From PALSA-188 sp963720075 (GTDB lineage Bacteria; Acidobacteriota; Terriglobia; Terriglobales; Acidobacteriaceae): a DNA stretch of 64,000 nucleotides. How positions within the stretch are numbered: position 1 is the stretch's first letter; each line of letters begins with the position of its first letter. A model generated the notes under the pieces. It worked only from the letters and a program-made list of their open reading frames with translations, searched no databases and was not told the origin of the DNA. Shown in pieces: positions 34,534-45,100 of this stretch. The translations under genes were made by a program, and so were the position numbers. The stretch is taken from positions 124,001-188,000 of the forward strand of contig CAVREG010000019.1 in assembly GCA_963720075.1 (NCBI GenBank), given 5' to 3'.

Positions 34534-34809
34534 TCACTGCACCTTCCGACCGGGCTCGGTGAGGTCTTCGGGGTCCACTTCCCTCCATCGGCCTCTATTC
34601 TTTTCTTCAGGCGGGGCTAGTGAATAAATTTCTCCCGTCTCCTTGTCGCGGTACCACTCTTCGTCAGGAACCCATGGGTGAGGCTTCATTACCGGAATCT
34701 GTTCCACATATCCCCTCGATATGGCCTCGGAAAGCATTCGTCGCAGCTCCCGATACTCCCAATCCGAATTAAACAGCCTCATCTCGTACATTTCTTTGAA
34801 AATTGCCAT
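34534..34809 (-). CDS. Conserved-looking hypothetical protein, about 91 aa
   Basis: ATG 34809 (MAIFKEMYEMRL) is preferred over an upstream GTG because GGTGG lies 6 nt before it. The product is acidic with aromatic turns: FNSDWEYRELRRMLSEAISR, WVPDEEWYRDKETGEIYSLA and ENRGRWREVDPEDL. Composition and codon use look like a real protein, but I do not recognise a family. It follows the GNAT gene on the same strand. Confidence 0.6.
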   Translation of the reverse strand: MAIFKEMYEMRLFNSDWEYRELRRMLSEAISRGYVEQIPVMKPHPWVPDEEWYRDKETGEIYSLAPPEEKNRGRWREVDPEDLTEPGRKVQ

Positions 34810-34848
34810 TGATACCACCAATTAAGGAACACGTGGGGCTTGCGAACA

Positions 34849-35574
34849 TTAGCCGTCGCCGTTCTTGACGACGGCCAGATGAAAAGAGATTCGAAAACGA
34901 AATCCTAACGATTCATATAGCCCCATCGCCCCGACGTTATCTCCTTTGACATGCAAGAAAGGGATTTCGCCGCGTTTTCTGATTCCCCTGATGAGAATTG
35001 ACATCAACGATCTTGCGTATCCTTTCCCGCGATGGTCAGGATGCGTACATACAGCGCTCACCTCCGTGTATCCCGGCATCCGCAGCCGCTCGCCAGACAA
35101 GGCAATCAGTTGCCGGGCTGAGGAGAACACACCCAAATATCTCCCCAGCTCAATGGTTCGTTTACGGAATGGACCCGGCTCCGTCAATTCCGTGAGCGCC
35201 AACATTTGCGGAACATCCGCGACGGTCAAGGTTTCAAACGCGATGCTTTCTTCATCGTCCTGGAATGACTCGCAAACCATCTGATGAACGGCGAAGGTTC
35301 GCGACAGCTGCCAATTCCGCGGAACTTGCGGCGCTTCGGTCAGAAACAACGCGGCGCTCTCCCCCGGCGCGACGACTTGCCGCAAAGCTTCGTATGAAGC
35401 TGACGATTGTCTTTCCATTCCGGCAAGGGGCCCTATCTCCGGTTGGTATCGTTTGGCAAGGGCGTTTCCTTGCTCAAATCGGCGGTGCGATGTTGAAAGC
35501 GCGTGCCAGATCGGATTGTCGAGCATAGCCGCTGACGAGACTGCCGCAATGTGCTCAGGCAAAGCACTCATCAT
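34849..35574 (-). CDS. GNAT-family N-acetyltransferase (FR47-like)
   Basis: The C-terminal ~110 residues form a GNAT core: YTEVSAVCTHPDHRGKGYAR supplies strand 4 and the RGKGYA acetyl-CoA loop, and NVGAMGLYESLGFRFR the final strand motif. The N-terminal half fits the FR47-like layout. Substrate unknown. AAGG lies 5 nt before the paired ATG codons at 35574/35571. Its start is 15 nt from the stop of the OsmC gene, so they may be co-transcribed. Confidence 0.85.
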   Translation of the reverse strand: MMSALPEHIAAVSSAAMLDNPIWHALSTSHRRFEQGNALAKRYQPEIGPLAGMERQSSASYEALRQVVAPGESAALFLTEAPQVPRNWQLSRTFAVHQMVCESFQDDEESIAFETLTVADVPQMLALTELTEPGPFRKRTIELGRYLGVFSSARQLIALSGERLRMPGYTEVSAVCTHPDHRGKGYARSLMSILIRGIRKRGEIPFLHVKGDNVGAMGLYESLGFRFRISFHLAVVKNGDG

Positions 35575-35589
35575 TTTGGCCTTAAGACG

Positions 35590-36015
35590 TTAGCCTTCCA
35601 ACTTGGCGCTCATGGTGATTTCGGCTTTGAGGACCTTCGAGACCGGACACCCTGATTTGGCTTCTTGCGCCGCCTTCTGAAAGGCTGCGGCGTCGCCACC
35701 GGGAAGCTTACCCGTAACATCCAGATGTATGGCGGTGATGGACCAGCCGGAGTCCTGCTTGTCGAGGGTGAGCGTCGCTTTGGTATTGATGCTCTCCGCT
35801 TTCAGGTTTGCGGCTCCAAGCTGCGCTGAGAGCGCCATGGAGAAGCACGCCGCGTGGGCTGCCGCTATCAATTCTTCCGGATTGGTTCCCGGCGCATTTT
35901 CGAAGCGTGTCATAAATGAGTATGGGGTGTGGGACAACACACCGCTCGGCGCCGAGACCTCTCCCTTACCGTCTTTCAGTCCGCCCTTCCAAACCGCACT
36001 TGCATTCCGCTGCAT
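35590..36015 (-). CDS. osmC: OsmC-type hydroperoxide reductase
   Basis: ATG 36015 (MQRNASAVWKGG) has AGGAG 7 nt upstream. The OsmC fold residues are present: TNPEELIAAAHAACFSMALS with the first redox Cys, and SGCPVSKVL with the second. The N-terminal SAVWKGGLKDGKG and TPYSFMTRF are typical of the OsmC rather than Ohr branch. It reduces organic hydroperoxides in the cytoplasm using thiols. Length is 141 residues. Confidence 0.92.
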   Translation of the reverse strand: MQRNASAVWKGGLKDGKGEVSAPSGVLSHTPYSFMTRFENAPGTNPEELIAAAHAACFSMALSAQLGAANLKAESINTKATLTLDKQDSGWSITAIHLDVTGKLPGGDAAAFQKAAQEAKSGCPVSKVLKAEITMSAKLEG

Positions 36016-36232
36016 TCGGATTCTCCTCAATTGAGATGTTTACGATTTTATTGTAGATGTGCGCCGGAACTTGTGCCAAGTCAGCCCTCACTCTTTCACT
36101 GTGCGTCACAAACAGCAATGGCTATGTTGATTTTTAAATCTAAAAGTGTCTGAATTTCATCTAACTTTGTTTGATCAGTACTGGACCTGATGGTTCACCT
36201 GCACGGGTTCGAGCTTAAGGCTGAAATTCTCT

Positions 36233-39200
36233 ATGTGGATTGTTGCGTTAGCGCTACGTCGGCCGTACACGTTTGTGGTGATGGCGCTGCTCATAATTAT
36301 TCTCAGCCCCATCGTTATCTTTCATACGCCGACCGACATTTTTCCCGACATTAATATTCCGGTCATCAGTGTCATATGGAACTATTCGGGATTGTCACCA
36401 GAAGACATGGCGAATCGGATCACCACGAACACCGAGCGGGGTCTTACTACTCTGGTGGATAATATCGAGCATATTGAGTCCGAATCGCTGAATGGTGTTG
36501 CGGTAGTTAAGATATTTTTTCGTCCCACGGCCAACATTCCGACCGCGCTTGCCCAAGTCACGGCTATTTCTCAGACGGCGATTCGCTCGTTGCCGCCCGG
36601 AACCACCGCTCCCCTGATCATTCAGTACTCGGCATCGAGTGTGCCCATTCTTCAGATTGGATTGAGCAGTAAGACGCTTCCCGAGCAGGAACTGAATGAC
36701 TTGGCATTAAATTTTATGCGCACGCAGCTCATCACCGTGCAGGGCGCAGCCATTCCATATCCCTACGGCGGCAAACAGCGAGTGGTTTCGGTGGACCTCG
36801 ATACACCTGCGTTGCAGGCCAAGCATCTTAGCGCGGTTGATGTGGTGAATGCGATCGCCGAGCAGAATTTAATTCTGCCTTCCGGCACCGCCAAGCTCGG
36901 GCCTCTCGAATATCAGGTCGAGCTCAATGCCAGCCCGCAGACTGTAGCCGAACTCAACGATTTGCCCATTCGTACAATCAACGGCACGACCATCTATATC
37001 CGCGATGTCGCGCATGTGCGCGACGGGTTCACGCCTCAGACCAACATCGTTAGGCAAGATGGCATTCGCGGAACCCTGTTGAGCGTCTTGAAGAATGGCG
37101 GAGCTTCGACCATCAACGTTGTAAAAGACATTCGCAATATGCTGCCTCGCGTGATGGCTACTTTGCCGCAGGACCTCAAGGTCAGTCTGTTGTTCGATCA
37201 GTCGTTGTTTGTGCGTGCTGCAATTAAGGCGGTGGTGCGGGAAGCTCTGGTCGCGGCCTGCCTCACGGCGGCGATGATTCTTTTGTTTTTGGGTAATTGG
37301 CGCAGCACATTGATTATTGCTGTTTCGATTCCGCTTTCGATTTTGGTTTCGGTGATCATGCTCAGTGTTCTCGGGGAGACTTTCAACATCATGACTCTCG
37401 GAGGCCTGGCCCTTGCTGTCGGGATATTGGTGGATGATGCAACCGTGGAAATCGAAAACATCGAGCGAAATCTGGGGATGAAGAAAGAACTCAAACAGGC
37501 GATTCTCGACGGAGCACAGCAGATCGCGGTTCCTGCATTTGTTTCCACCCTTTCGATATGCATTGTTTTTGTACCCATGTTCTTTCTTGCGGGAGTTGCG
37601 CGCTATCTTTTCGTGCCGCTTGCGGAAGCGGTAGTGTTCGCCATGCTTGCCTCATATCTTCTATCGCGAACAATTATTCCAACTATGGTGATGTACCTCC
37701 TGCGCGGCCATGAAGAGGACTCGCACAAGCGCAAGACCAGCCTCTTTGGCCGATTTCAGGGCGGTTTTGAAACCCGGTTTGAGAAGATGAGGGACTCTTA
37801 TCGCAGTACCATCGAAGGTCTGATGGATCATAGAGGCCTGTTTGTAGCGTGCTTTCTTGGCTTTTGCGTACTTTCCGGGGGCCTGTACTTTGGGTTGGGT
37901 TCGGATTTCTTCCCGACCGTGGATGCGGGCCAGTTCAGGCTTCACGTACGCGGACGCGCTGGTTTGAGAATTGAAGAAACGGCACGGCTGGTTGACGAAG
38001 TGGAAAGTGAAATCCGGCGTGAGATTCCTCGAAAAGAAGTAACAACAATTTTGGACAATATTGGCTTACCGTATAGCGGGATCAACCTTTCGTACAGCAA
38101 TGGCGGAACGATTGGAACTTCCGACGCAGAGATATTGGTAAATTTGACCCAGGACCACCGACCTACCCGGGAATACATCCACAAATTGAGAGAACAATTG
38201 CCACGGCAGTTTCCCGGCGTAGAATTTTTCTTCCAGCCCGCCGACATTGTCAGTCAGATTCTGAATTTTGGCCTGCCCGCCCCCATAGATGTTCAACTTG
38301 TAGGTCGGGATTATTCGCAGAATTATGCGATCGCGCAGAATATCGCGAATCGCCTGCGCCACGTTCCTGGAGCGGTAGATGTGCACGTGCAGCAATTGAT
38401 GAATGAACCGACGCTTTATTTCGATGTAGATCGAGTTCGGGCACAGGAGATGGGAATTAGCGAGCGGGATGTTGCGCAGAACCTACTGATATCGCTCAGT
38501 TCCAGTTTTCAAACCTCCCCGACGTTCTGGCTGAATCCCAAGAATGGCGTCAGCTATAGCCTCGCGGTGCAGATGCCCCAATATAGAGTGAAAAATCTTC
38601 AGTCGCTGATGAACATTCCAATTAACAATGGGACTTCACAGCCGGAAGTTTTGGCAAACCTCGCAACCGTCAGCCCTGAAACTGCTCCCGCGGAGGTGAG
38701 CCACTTTAACGTCACCCCCGCGGTGGACGTATATGCCAGTGTGGACGGGCGCGATCTGGCGGGCGTGGCCAAAGACACTCAGAAAATGCTTCAGAGTTTC
38801 AAGAAACAATTGCCACGGGGCACTGAAATGGAAGTCCGCGGTCAGGTCGAGACCATGCGGTCATCGTTTCGAGGGCTCGCTTTCGGCCTGGTGATGTCTA
38901 TTGTGCTGGTCTATCTGCTGATTGTGGTCAACTTTCAATCATGGCTTGACCCGTTCATCATCATTACCGCGTTGCCGGGAGCCCTTGCCGGAATTCTTTG
39001 GATGCTGTTCGTCACGCACACTACCTTGAGCGTCCCCGCGCTAATTGGATCTGTGATGTGCATGGGAGTGGCCACGGCGAACAGTATTTTGATGATCTCA
39101 TTTGCGAGAGAGCGAATGGACGAAGGAATGCATCCCATCCAAGCAGCCGTCGAGGCCGGATACACGCGCATGAGACCGGTGATCATGACCGCCCTTGCCA

Positions 39201-39373
39201 TGATTATCGGTATGTTGCCCATGGCCCTCGCTTGGGGAGAGGGCGGCGAGCAGAACGCGCCGTTGGGACGGGCGGTTATTGGCGGCCTGTTATTTGCGAC
39301 GGTTGCGACACTATTTTTCGTTCCCGTAGTATTCAGTATTTTTCATGGAAGGCGAGTGGATCGTGCGTCGTAA
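36233..39373 (+). CDS. RND-family efflux permease
   Basis: The 1046-residue, 12-helix permease has the AcrB/MexB layout: N-terminal helix RRPYTFVVMALLIIILSPIV, periplasmic porter domains duplicated around helices 2-6 and 8-12, helix 4 GILVDDATVEIENIERNLG with the paired proton-relay Asp residues, and a C-terminal VATLFFVPVVFSIFHGRR. Porter-loop features point to the hydrophobe-efflux/multidrug group rather than CzcA metal pumps. Proton-driven export from the inner leaflet and periplasm. First gene of a three-gene operon with adaptor and outer-membrane channel. Confidence 0.92.
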   Translation: MWIVALALRRPYTFVVMALLIIILSPIVIFHTPTDIFPDINIPVISVIWNYSGLSPEDMANRITTNTERGLTTLVDNIEHIESESLNGVAVVKIFFRPTANIPTALAQVTAISQTAIRSLPPGTTAPLIIQYSASSVPILQIGLSSKTLPEQELNDLALNFMRTQLITVQGAAIPYPYGGKQRVVSVDLDTPALQAKHLSAVDVVNAIAEQNLILPSGTAKLGPLEYQVELNASPQTVAELNDLPIRTINGTTIYIRDVAHVRDGFTPQTNIVRQDGIRGTLLSVLKNGGASTINVVKDIRNMLPRVMATLPQDLKVSLLFDQSLFVRAAIKAVVREALVAACLTAAMILLFLGNWRSTLIIAVSIPLSILVSVIMLSVLGETFNIMTLGGLALAVGILVDDATVEIENIERNLGMKKELKQAILDGAQQIAVPAFVSTLSICIVFVPMFFLAGVARYLFVPLAEAVVFAMLASYLLSRTIIPTMVMYLLRGHEEDSHKRKTSLFGRFQGGFETRFEKMRDSYRSTIEGLMDHRGLFVACFLGFCVLSGGLYFGLGSDFFPTVDAGQFRLHVRGRAGLRIEETARLVDEVESEIRREIPRKEVTTILDNIGLPYSGINLSYSNGGTIGTSDAEILVNLTQDHRPTREYIHKLREQLPRQFPGVEFFFQPADIVSQILNFGLPAPIDVQLVGRDYSQNYAIAQNIANRLRHVPGAVDVHVQQLMNEPTLYFDVDRVRAQEMGISERDVAQNLLISLSSSFQTSPTFWLNPKNGVSYSLAVQMPQYRVKNLQSLMNIPINNGTSQPEVLANLATVSPETAPAEVSHFNVTPAVDVYASVDGRDLAGVAKDTQKMLQSFKKQLPRGTEMEVRGQVETMRSSFRGLAFGLVMSIVLVYLLIVVNFQSWLDPFIIITALPGALAGILWMLFVTHTTLSVPALIGSVMCMGVATANSILMISFARERMDEGMHPIQAAVEAGYTRMRPVIMTALAMIIGMLPMALAWGEGGEQNAPLGRAVIGGLLFATVATLFFVPVVFSIFHGRRVDRAS

Positions 39374-39428
39374 GTGCAAGAAGGAACATCATAAATATTT
39401 CGGATCGTGCAAGAATTGAGGCACTGAC

Positions 39429-40637
39429 GTGGATCAAACCGTAGTGGACCGGCAGGCCGCTGAACGAGGGCGCGGGGAGATCGCTCCGGAGCCCAAGCGC
39501 AAGGGCTCGAACTATTTTCTGATCATTGCTCTGCTGGTGTTGTTTGTTCTGGCCGCGGCAATCGGATTTATTCTGCGCGCCAGCGAGCACCGTGCTTTGG
39601 CGAAAGAAACCGAGGCCCTCGCTGTTCCCAGCGTTGTGATTGTCCATCCCAAAGTCGAGGCGCCTCAGCAGGAACTGGTGCTTCCTTCCACCTTGCAGGC
39701 ATTTACAGAGTCGCCAATCTACGCCCGCACCAATGGATACCTGGCGCACTGGTACAAAGATATCGGAAGCCGCGTACAGAAAGGGCAATTGCTGGCCGAT
39801 ATCGAGACCCCTGAAATTGATCAGGAATTAATGCAGGCTCGCGCCGCGCGAGACCAGGCCGACGCTCAAATGAAATTAGCGGGAATTTCGGCGAAGCGTT
39901 ACGAGAATCTTCAAAAGATGGATGCCGTGGCTCAGCAGGAGACTGACGACCGCACCAGCGCATACGTGCAAGGAAAGGCAAACCTGGCGGCCGCTACGGC
40001 AAACGTAAACCGACTTAGCCAACTCGAATCTTTCAAACACGTTTATGCGCCATTTTCCGGAGTGATTACAAAACGCAATATTGATATTGGAGCACTGATC
40101 AATGCCGGCAACAGCGGGCCGAACCAGGAGTTGTTCGACATAGCCAAGATTGACCCCATTCGCGTCTATATTGATGTGCCGGAAATTTACGCGTCCTCGG
40201 TTCACCCAGGCGTGCACGCGACCATCGAATTGGCGTCATTATCGGGGCAACACTTTACCGGCAACGTTGCACGCTCGGCTGACGCTATTGACCTTGCCAC
40301 TCGAACCCTGCGCACCGAGATTGATGTTCCCAATCCGAAAGGCATTCTGCTCCCCGGTTCCTATGCCCAGGTTCACTTCGATTTAAGCATAAAGACGACA
40401 CGACTCTCGGTTCCGGTAAATGCTCTACTTTTCCGCGCCGAGGGGATGCGTGCCGCGGTGGTTGGCCCTGACGGCAAGGTTCACCTAAAGTCTGTTGTGA
40501 TTGGTCGTGACTACGGCACGACACTTGAGGTTCTTGGCGGACTCGACCCGAACGATGCGCTCATTCTGAATCCCAGCGATTCCCTCGAAGAGGGGCAGCA
40601 GGTTCAGGTGTCGAATGCCGGGAGCGGCGCCTCATGA
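39429..40637 (+). CDS. RND periplasmic adaptor (membrane fusion protein)
   Basis: GTG start at 39429. A membrane anchor (FLIIALLVLFVLAAAIGFIL, residues ~27-47) precedes the HlyD-type body: lipoyl half-motif TNGYLAHWYKDIGSRVQKGQ, coiled-coil hairpin DQELMQARAARDQADAQM, second lipoyl half HVYAPFSGVITKRNIDIGAL and beta-barrel TRTLRTEIDVPNPKGILLPG. It bridges the RND permease and the outer-membrane channel. It overlaps the next gene by 4 nt (ATGA). Confidence 0.92.
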   Translation: MDQTVVDRQAAERGRGEIAPEPKRKGSNYFLIIALLVLFVLAAAIGFILRASEHRALAKETEALAVPSVVIVHPKVEAPQQELVLPSTLQAFTESPIYARTNGYLAHWYKDIGSRVQKGQLLADIETPEIDQELMQARAARDQADAQMKLAGISAKRYENLQKMDAVAQQETDDRTSAYVQGKANLAAATANVNRLSQLESFKHVYAPFSGVITKRNIDIGALINAGNSGPNQELFDIAKIDPIRVYIDVPEIYASSVHPGVHATIELASLSGQHFTGNVARSADAIDLATRTLRTEIDVPNPKGILLPGSYAQVHFDLSIKTTRLSVPVNALLFRAEGMRAAVVGPDGKVHLKSVVIGRDYGTTLEVLGGLDPNDALILNPSDSLEEGQQVQVSNAGSGAS

Positions 40638-42100
40638 GAAGCGGTTCTGTCGCGTTCATTCTTCTGCTGTGCGCCACCTGCCATGCGGCCGGACCAAAAT
40701 ACAAGAAGCCCGATGTTGTAATTCCGCAAGATTGGCAGACTCCTGCGCCCTGGCATCAAGCTAATCCCGCCGATTCAATTCCAAAGGGTACCTGGTGGAC
40801 TCTTTTTGGAGACCCGGAACTAAATCACTACGAAGAGCGGGCGATCACTAACAATCAGACTCTCAAAGCCGCAGTTTCGCGTCTCGCCGAAGCGCGTGCA
40901 ACTGCGCGGGTCACTGCAGCCGGTTTGTATCCAGAGCTGGATTTAGGACCATCGGTTTCCCGGGAACGACTTCCCGCGAATCGCCCCGCGCTGGGCGGGC
41001 CGTCAAATCCAAATACCTCGATCACTTACAACCTGTTCACCATTCCGTTCACTCTGAATTACGAAGTTGACCTTTTCGGCCATGTGCGTAGAAGCGTTGA
41101 GGCCTCCAATGCCGATGCCCAGGCTTCGGCTGCGGATTTGGAGAATGTTCGCCTCCTGATCAGCTCAGATCTGGCAGCGGATTACTTTGAGCTTCGAGAA
41201 CTCGATTCCGAAATCGCGGTTTTGCAAAGGGCGATTGCCTTCCAGCAACAAGGATTGAAGTTGGTAAATGAAAGGCATGAGGGAGGCGCCGTTTCAGGCC
41301 TCGATGTTGCGCAGCAACAGACTGTACTGGATTCATCCGAAACTCAGGTTTACCTGCTTCAGCAGCAGCGCGCGCAATATGAACATGCGCTGGCCGCACT
41401 TCAGGGTTTGCCCGCCTCCAGTTTCAGAGCGCCGGTGCGTGGAATGGATACACTGCCGCCCGTTATTCCCGTTTCGTTGCCTTCCGAATTGCTAGAGCGA
41501 CGTCCGGACATAGCGACCGCTGAGAGGCAAGTCGCTGCGGCGAACGCTCGTGTAGGAGTAGCGCGGTCTGCTTTTTATCCGAGTATTTTGCTGCAGGGAA
41601 GTGGAGGCCTGGAGAGCGTTAATATATCCAGCTTGGTGAGTGCGGGAAGCGCACTTTGGTCTCTTGGAGTCAGTGCGCTGGAGCCGCTGATTGCGGGAGG
41701 CAGATTGCACGGTCAATTGGAATTCTCCCGCGCAGCCTATGCGGAGAATGTTTCCAATTACCGGGAGTCCGCTTTGGTTGCGTTTCAACAGGTCGAAGAT
41801 GCGCTCGCGGGATTGACTGCGCTATCGTCTGCATCCGAGTCGCAGCAACGCGCGGTCGCAGATGCGGAACGTTCCTTAAGTCTCGCCAACACTCGCTATA
41901 CCGGCGGCTTGGTAACTTATCTCGACGTGATCACAGCTGAGGAGCAGGCGCTGACCAATGAGCGCCTCGCTACTCAATTGTTGGGTCAAAGGCTGGTGAC
42001 CTCAGTTTACCTGGTAAAAGCGCTCGGAGGTGGATGGGACAGCGCCAGCATCGCCGCGGTGGGTGTAAAGCCAAATTTGAAGCAGGCGCTGCAACAATAG
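40634..42100 (+). CDS. TolC-like outer-membrane efflux channel (NodT/OprM family)
   Basis: The 488-residue protein begins with an export signal and the typical GPKYKKPDVVIP start of mature OprM-like lipoproteins; the preceding Cys (CATC-HAAG) would be the lipid attachment, though the lipobox is poor. Two OEP repeats follow: WWTLFGDPELNHYEERAI with ATARVTAAGLYPELDLG, and RRPDIATAERQVAAANARVG with GGLVTYLDVITAEEQALTNE. Third gene of the efflux operon. Confidence 0.9.
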   Translation: MRSGSVAFILLLCATCHAAGPKYKKPDVVIPQDWQTPAPWHQANPADSIPKGTWWTLFGDPELNHYEERAITNNQTLKAAVSRLAEARATARVTAAGLYPELDLGPSVSRERLPANRPALGGPSNPNTSITYNLFTIPFTLNYEVDLFGHVRRSVEASNADAQASAADLENVRLLISSDLAADYFELRELDSEIAVLQRAIAFQQQGLKLVNERHEGGAVSGLDVAQQQTVLDSSETQVYLLQQQRAQYEHALAALQGLPASSFRAPVRGMDTLPPVIPVSLPSELLERRPDIATAERQVAAANARVGVARSAFYPSILLQGSGGLESVNISSLVSAGSALWSLGVSALEPLIAGGRLHGQLEFSRAAYAENVSNYRESALVAFQQVEDALAGLTALSSASESQQRAVADAERSLSLANTRYTGGLVTYLDVITAEEQALTNERLATQLLGQRLVTSVYLVKALGGGWDSASIAAVGVKPNLKQALQQ

Positions 42101-42154
42101 CAAAAAACCTCACTTTGTGGTATTCCCCCGAGCGTACCTCGGATCAGCAAATCT

Positions 42155-45100
42155 TTAATTTGTTGGAACGTAATCCATGGCGTGAGCGAAGTCGGGCAGA
42201 AGAAAAGTAAAACTGCAGCCGCCGATCCCGCACATCAGAATTCCCCGTCTCACGACATGCACCGGTTGGGGGCCAGGAAATTCAGCGTTGACGTTGGCCT
42301 TGGCGGTGCTGATCTGGCCTGCCATGGACTTAAACGATTCCATACCACTCACGTACTTTACAGATTCGGCTTTACCCGGCGAGAAAACTACCGTAAAGAC
42401 CGCGCTGCCAGCCTCGTGCTCTTTCGCAGAAAGGTGCACGGTTCGCATCAGGCTTAGTTCCTGGGCCGGCGGTTCGTTTTCTTTGCTGGGCAAGCGACGG
42501 CTAAGTCTCGGACCCTCGCTTGGATCTTGGCCCGTTAGCGTCTTATAACGCGCGCGCATCTCGTCTTTATTGACATTTGAAGGATTGCCGATTGCGGCTG
42601 ACAAAGCCAGCAGGTACTGATGCGCAGCTTCTTGCTTCTTCCCTTGCCGCTCGTAGAGTCGGGCAAGGTGATCACCGGCGACACTAGATTGAGAAAGTAG
42701 CCAGGACGCGCGCAAAAAACGAAGGGCTTTTTCGTCATCATTCCTGCGGAAATAGATCCATCCCACAGTGTCCCAGATATGAGCCATAAGCTGAGTATTC
42801 GCCAAACCAGCATCGTCGTCCTGCGTTTTGAGTGACTCCGCTTCAGCTTCCCGCAAAGCTCGATTGCCATATTCAGTTGCCAGGTCCAAATCGGTATTCG
42901 CGTTGGCCATGGAATAGGCTAGAGAATTGAGCACGCCGGGGGTGGTGTCTTTCGAGACGAGCTTCTTTGCTATGACGACTCCCTTCTCTGGTTGCTTATT
43001 ATCGAAATAGGCTTGGGCGAGTCCGAACTGCAAAGCTGAGCTATCGGGGGATTTTTCCGTCGCCTTTTCGAGCACATCAATAGCTTCAGAATTCTTTTTT
43101 GCACTGTCGAGCATGCCCGCCAATGCGATGGCTGCATCCCGGTTTCCGGGATCACGCTTCAGTAACTCCCGGTATTGCTGCATGGCTTCGTCGTTGCGCT
43201 TCATCCACTGCAACGCTTTGCCGAGCAATTCATAGGCAACAAGATAATCAGGGTGGTATTCCTCTTCCTTGCGGTATTCGCGCACACCACCTTCACGATC
43301 ATTCTGCAGGAAGTGGAGCCATCCCAGGCCTATATGAAGGCCCAGGAATTTTTCATCTATTTCGGCTACCCGATGAAGGTCCTCCTCTGCGCGGGTCACG
43401 TCCCGATTTTGGAATGCCTCGGAGGCTTCCTGCATCAGCTTCGTGGCTTCGGGATTGGCTTCCGCTGTGACGCCGGGTGCTGGCGCGGGGTTCGGCCCTT
43501 CTCCAGCCGGATATACGGTTGCCCCAGTTACGAGGTCAATGTAACGATCCCGCTCATCGGAGAGGATCTTGCAAAATTTCTTGTACTCATCCCAAGACGC
43601 AACAGGAACTTCGCTTTTCTTAATCGTGAGCCGTCGGGTAGCTATCAGTACTCCATTGTTAATTGCATAGGTGGCATTGTAATCGGCGAAATCTTCGCTC
43701 ACATCCTTCTTGTCCGCAAACTTCGGTGTATAGCCGGCGGGCAGCTTGACCTTCGACTCAAATACGATTTCGCCCAAAGCTCCAAGTTTGACTGGTTCCT
43801 CCGGTTTTTCCTGTTCAGAGGACGCGCTCTCAATGCCGAACCACGGTAACGCGGCAACAAAAATCTGGTGATTGGTATTCCATGTACCATAATCTTTACG
43901 GGTGTAGTCGTAGGAAAACTCAAACGGCTTCTCTAATTGGTCAGGAGCCGATGCGGTTACATTACTGACTTCCCCTGCGAATCCTGATGCGGAAGAAATC
44001 CTTTGCCCCAAATCCTTCCACTGCGCAGGGGAGAGACTCCAGAATGCGGCGCGATAAAGGACCTCGGCATCGCCTCGCATGGTCTGCTTGACGTGCATGG
44101 TCAGAGCTCCGTCGGAACTGAGCGCGCCTTCTGCGGTAAAGGTTTGTAGGGTGGGGAAGGGCGGTTGTGACGGGGTTGTCATCAGGACGGCAGGTTTCCC
44201 CGTGGGCATCACAAGTGCCTGTTTGTCGCGCAAGTTGGCAAGCAGCAGGCCAAAGGGAGCGACGGCCGGCGTAGTATCCAGCCAAATGATCGCACCGCCG
44301 CGCGGAACTACTGAGATTGCATGATCAAACTGGCCGGGCGAAGGTACCTCGGGATCGAGCTTGCGGGACGAGTTGATGAGGGCTGGCCACGCGTTGTACC
44401 CTGCCGCCTTCAGCAATGCCGCGAGCAGAGTATGTTTGTCTTTGCAGTCGCCATACTCATTCTCCAGAACATCCTCGGCTGCGTGCGGCTGGTAACGGCC
44501 GATGCCGAAGGACAGCGAAACGTAATGTACCCTAGTTGAGACGTAGCTGTAAATCGCGCGAATTTTGTCATCATCGCTCGAAAGCCCTTTTGTCAATTCC
44601 GCCGCCTTGGCCCGTATCTGCGGCGTCACTGCGACTTGAGAACGCTGCAACTCGTCGTACCACCGCCCCACTTCTTCCCAACTGCGAAAGGTCGTGATGG
44701 AAACTGACGGCTTCGGAGCCTCGCTCTTTTTCAGCAGCGCGTCGCGGTCTTTGAGATCCAGATTGGAGGTCTTCCAAGCGTACACCTTGCGCGGGCCGTC
44801 TTCTTTAACCGCTGGAGACAGATCGGGACTTGAGACCTTAACGTACTTCTCTCGCGGGACAGTAATTTCCAGTTCCTCATCCCGAGTGATATAAGCCTTT
44901 GTGAACGTGTACTCGTACCAAAACTCTCCGGGCACCTGCGCTTTCAATGTCCGATAGCGCACCAGATATTCAAGGATGTCACCGACGTCAAGCGCCTTTA
45001 CGGTGACATGCTTTTCGTGAATATCGCTATACATGGGCGCGGTTCGCGTCACATCAGCAGGCATATCCTGAATGTTGTAATCCGGCGTCGTAACAACGGT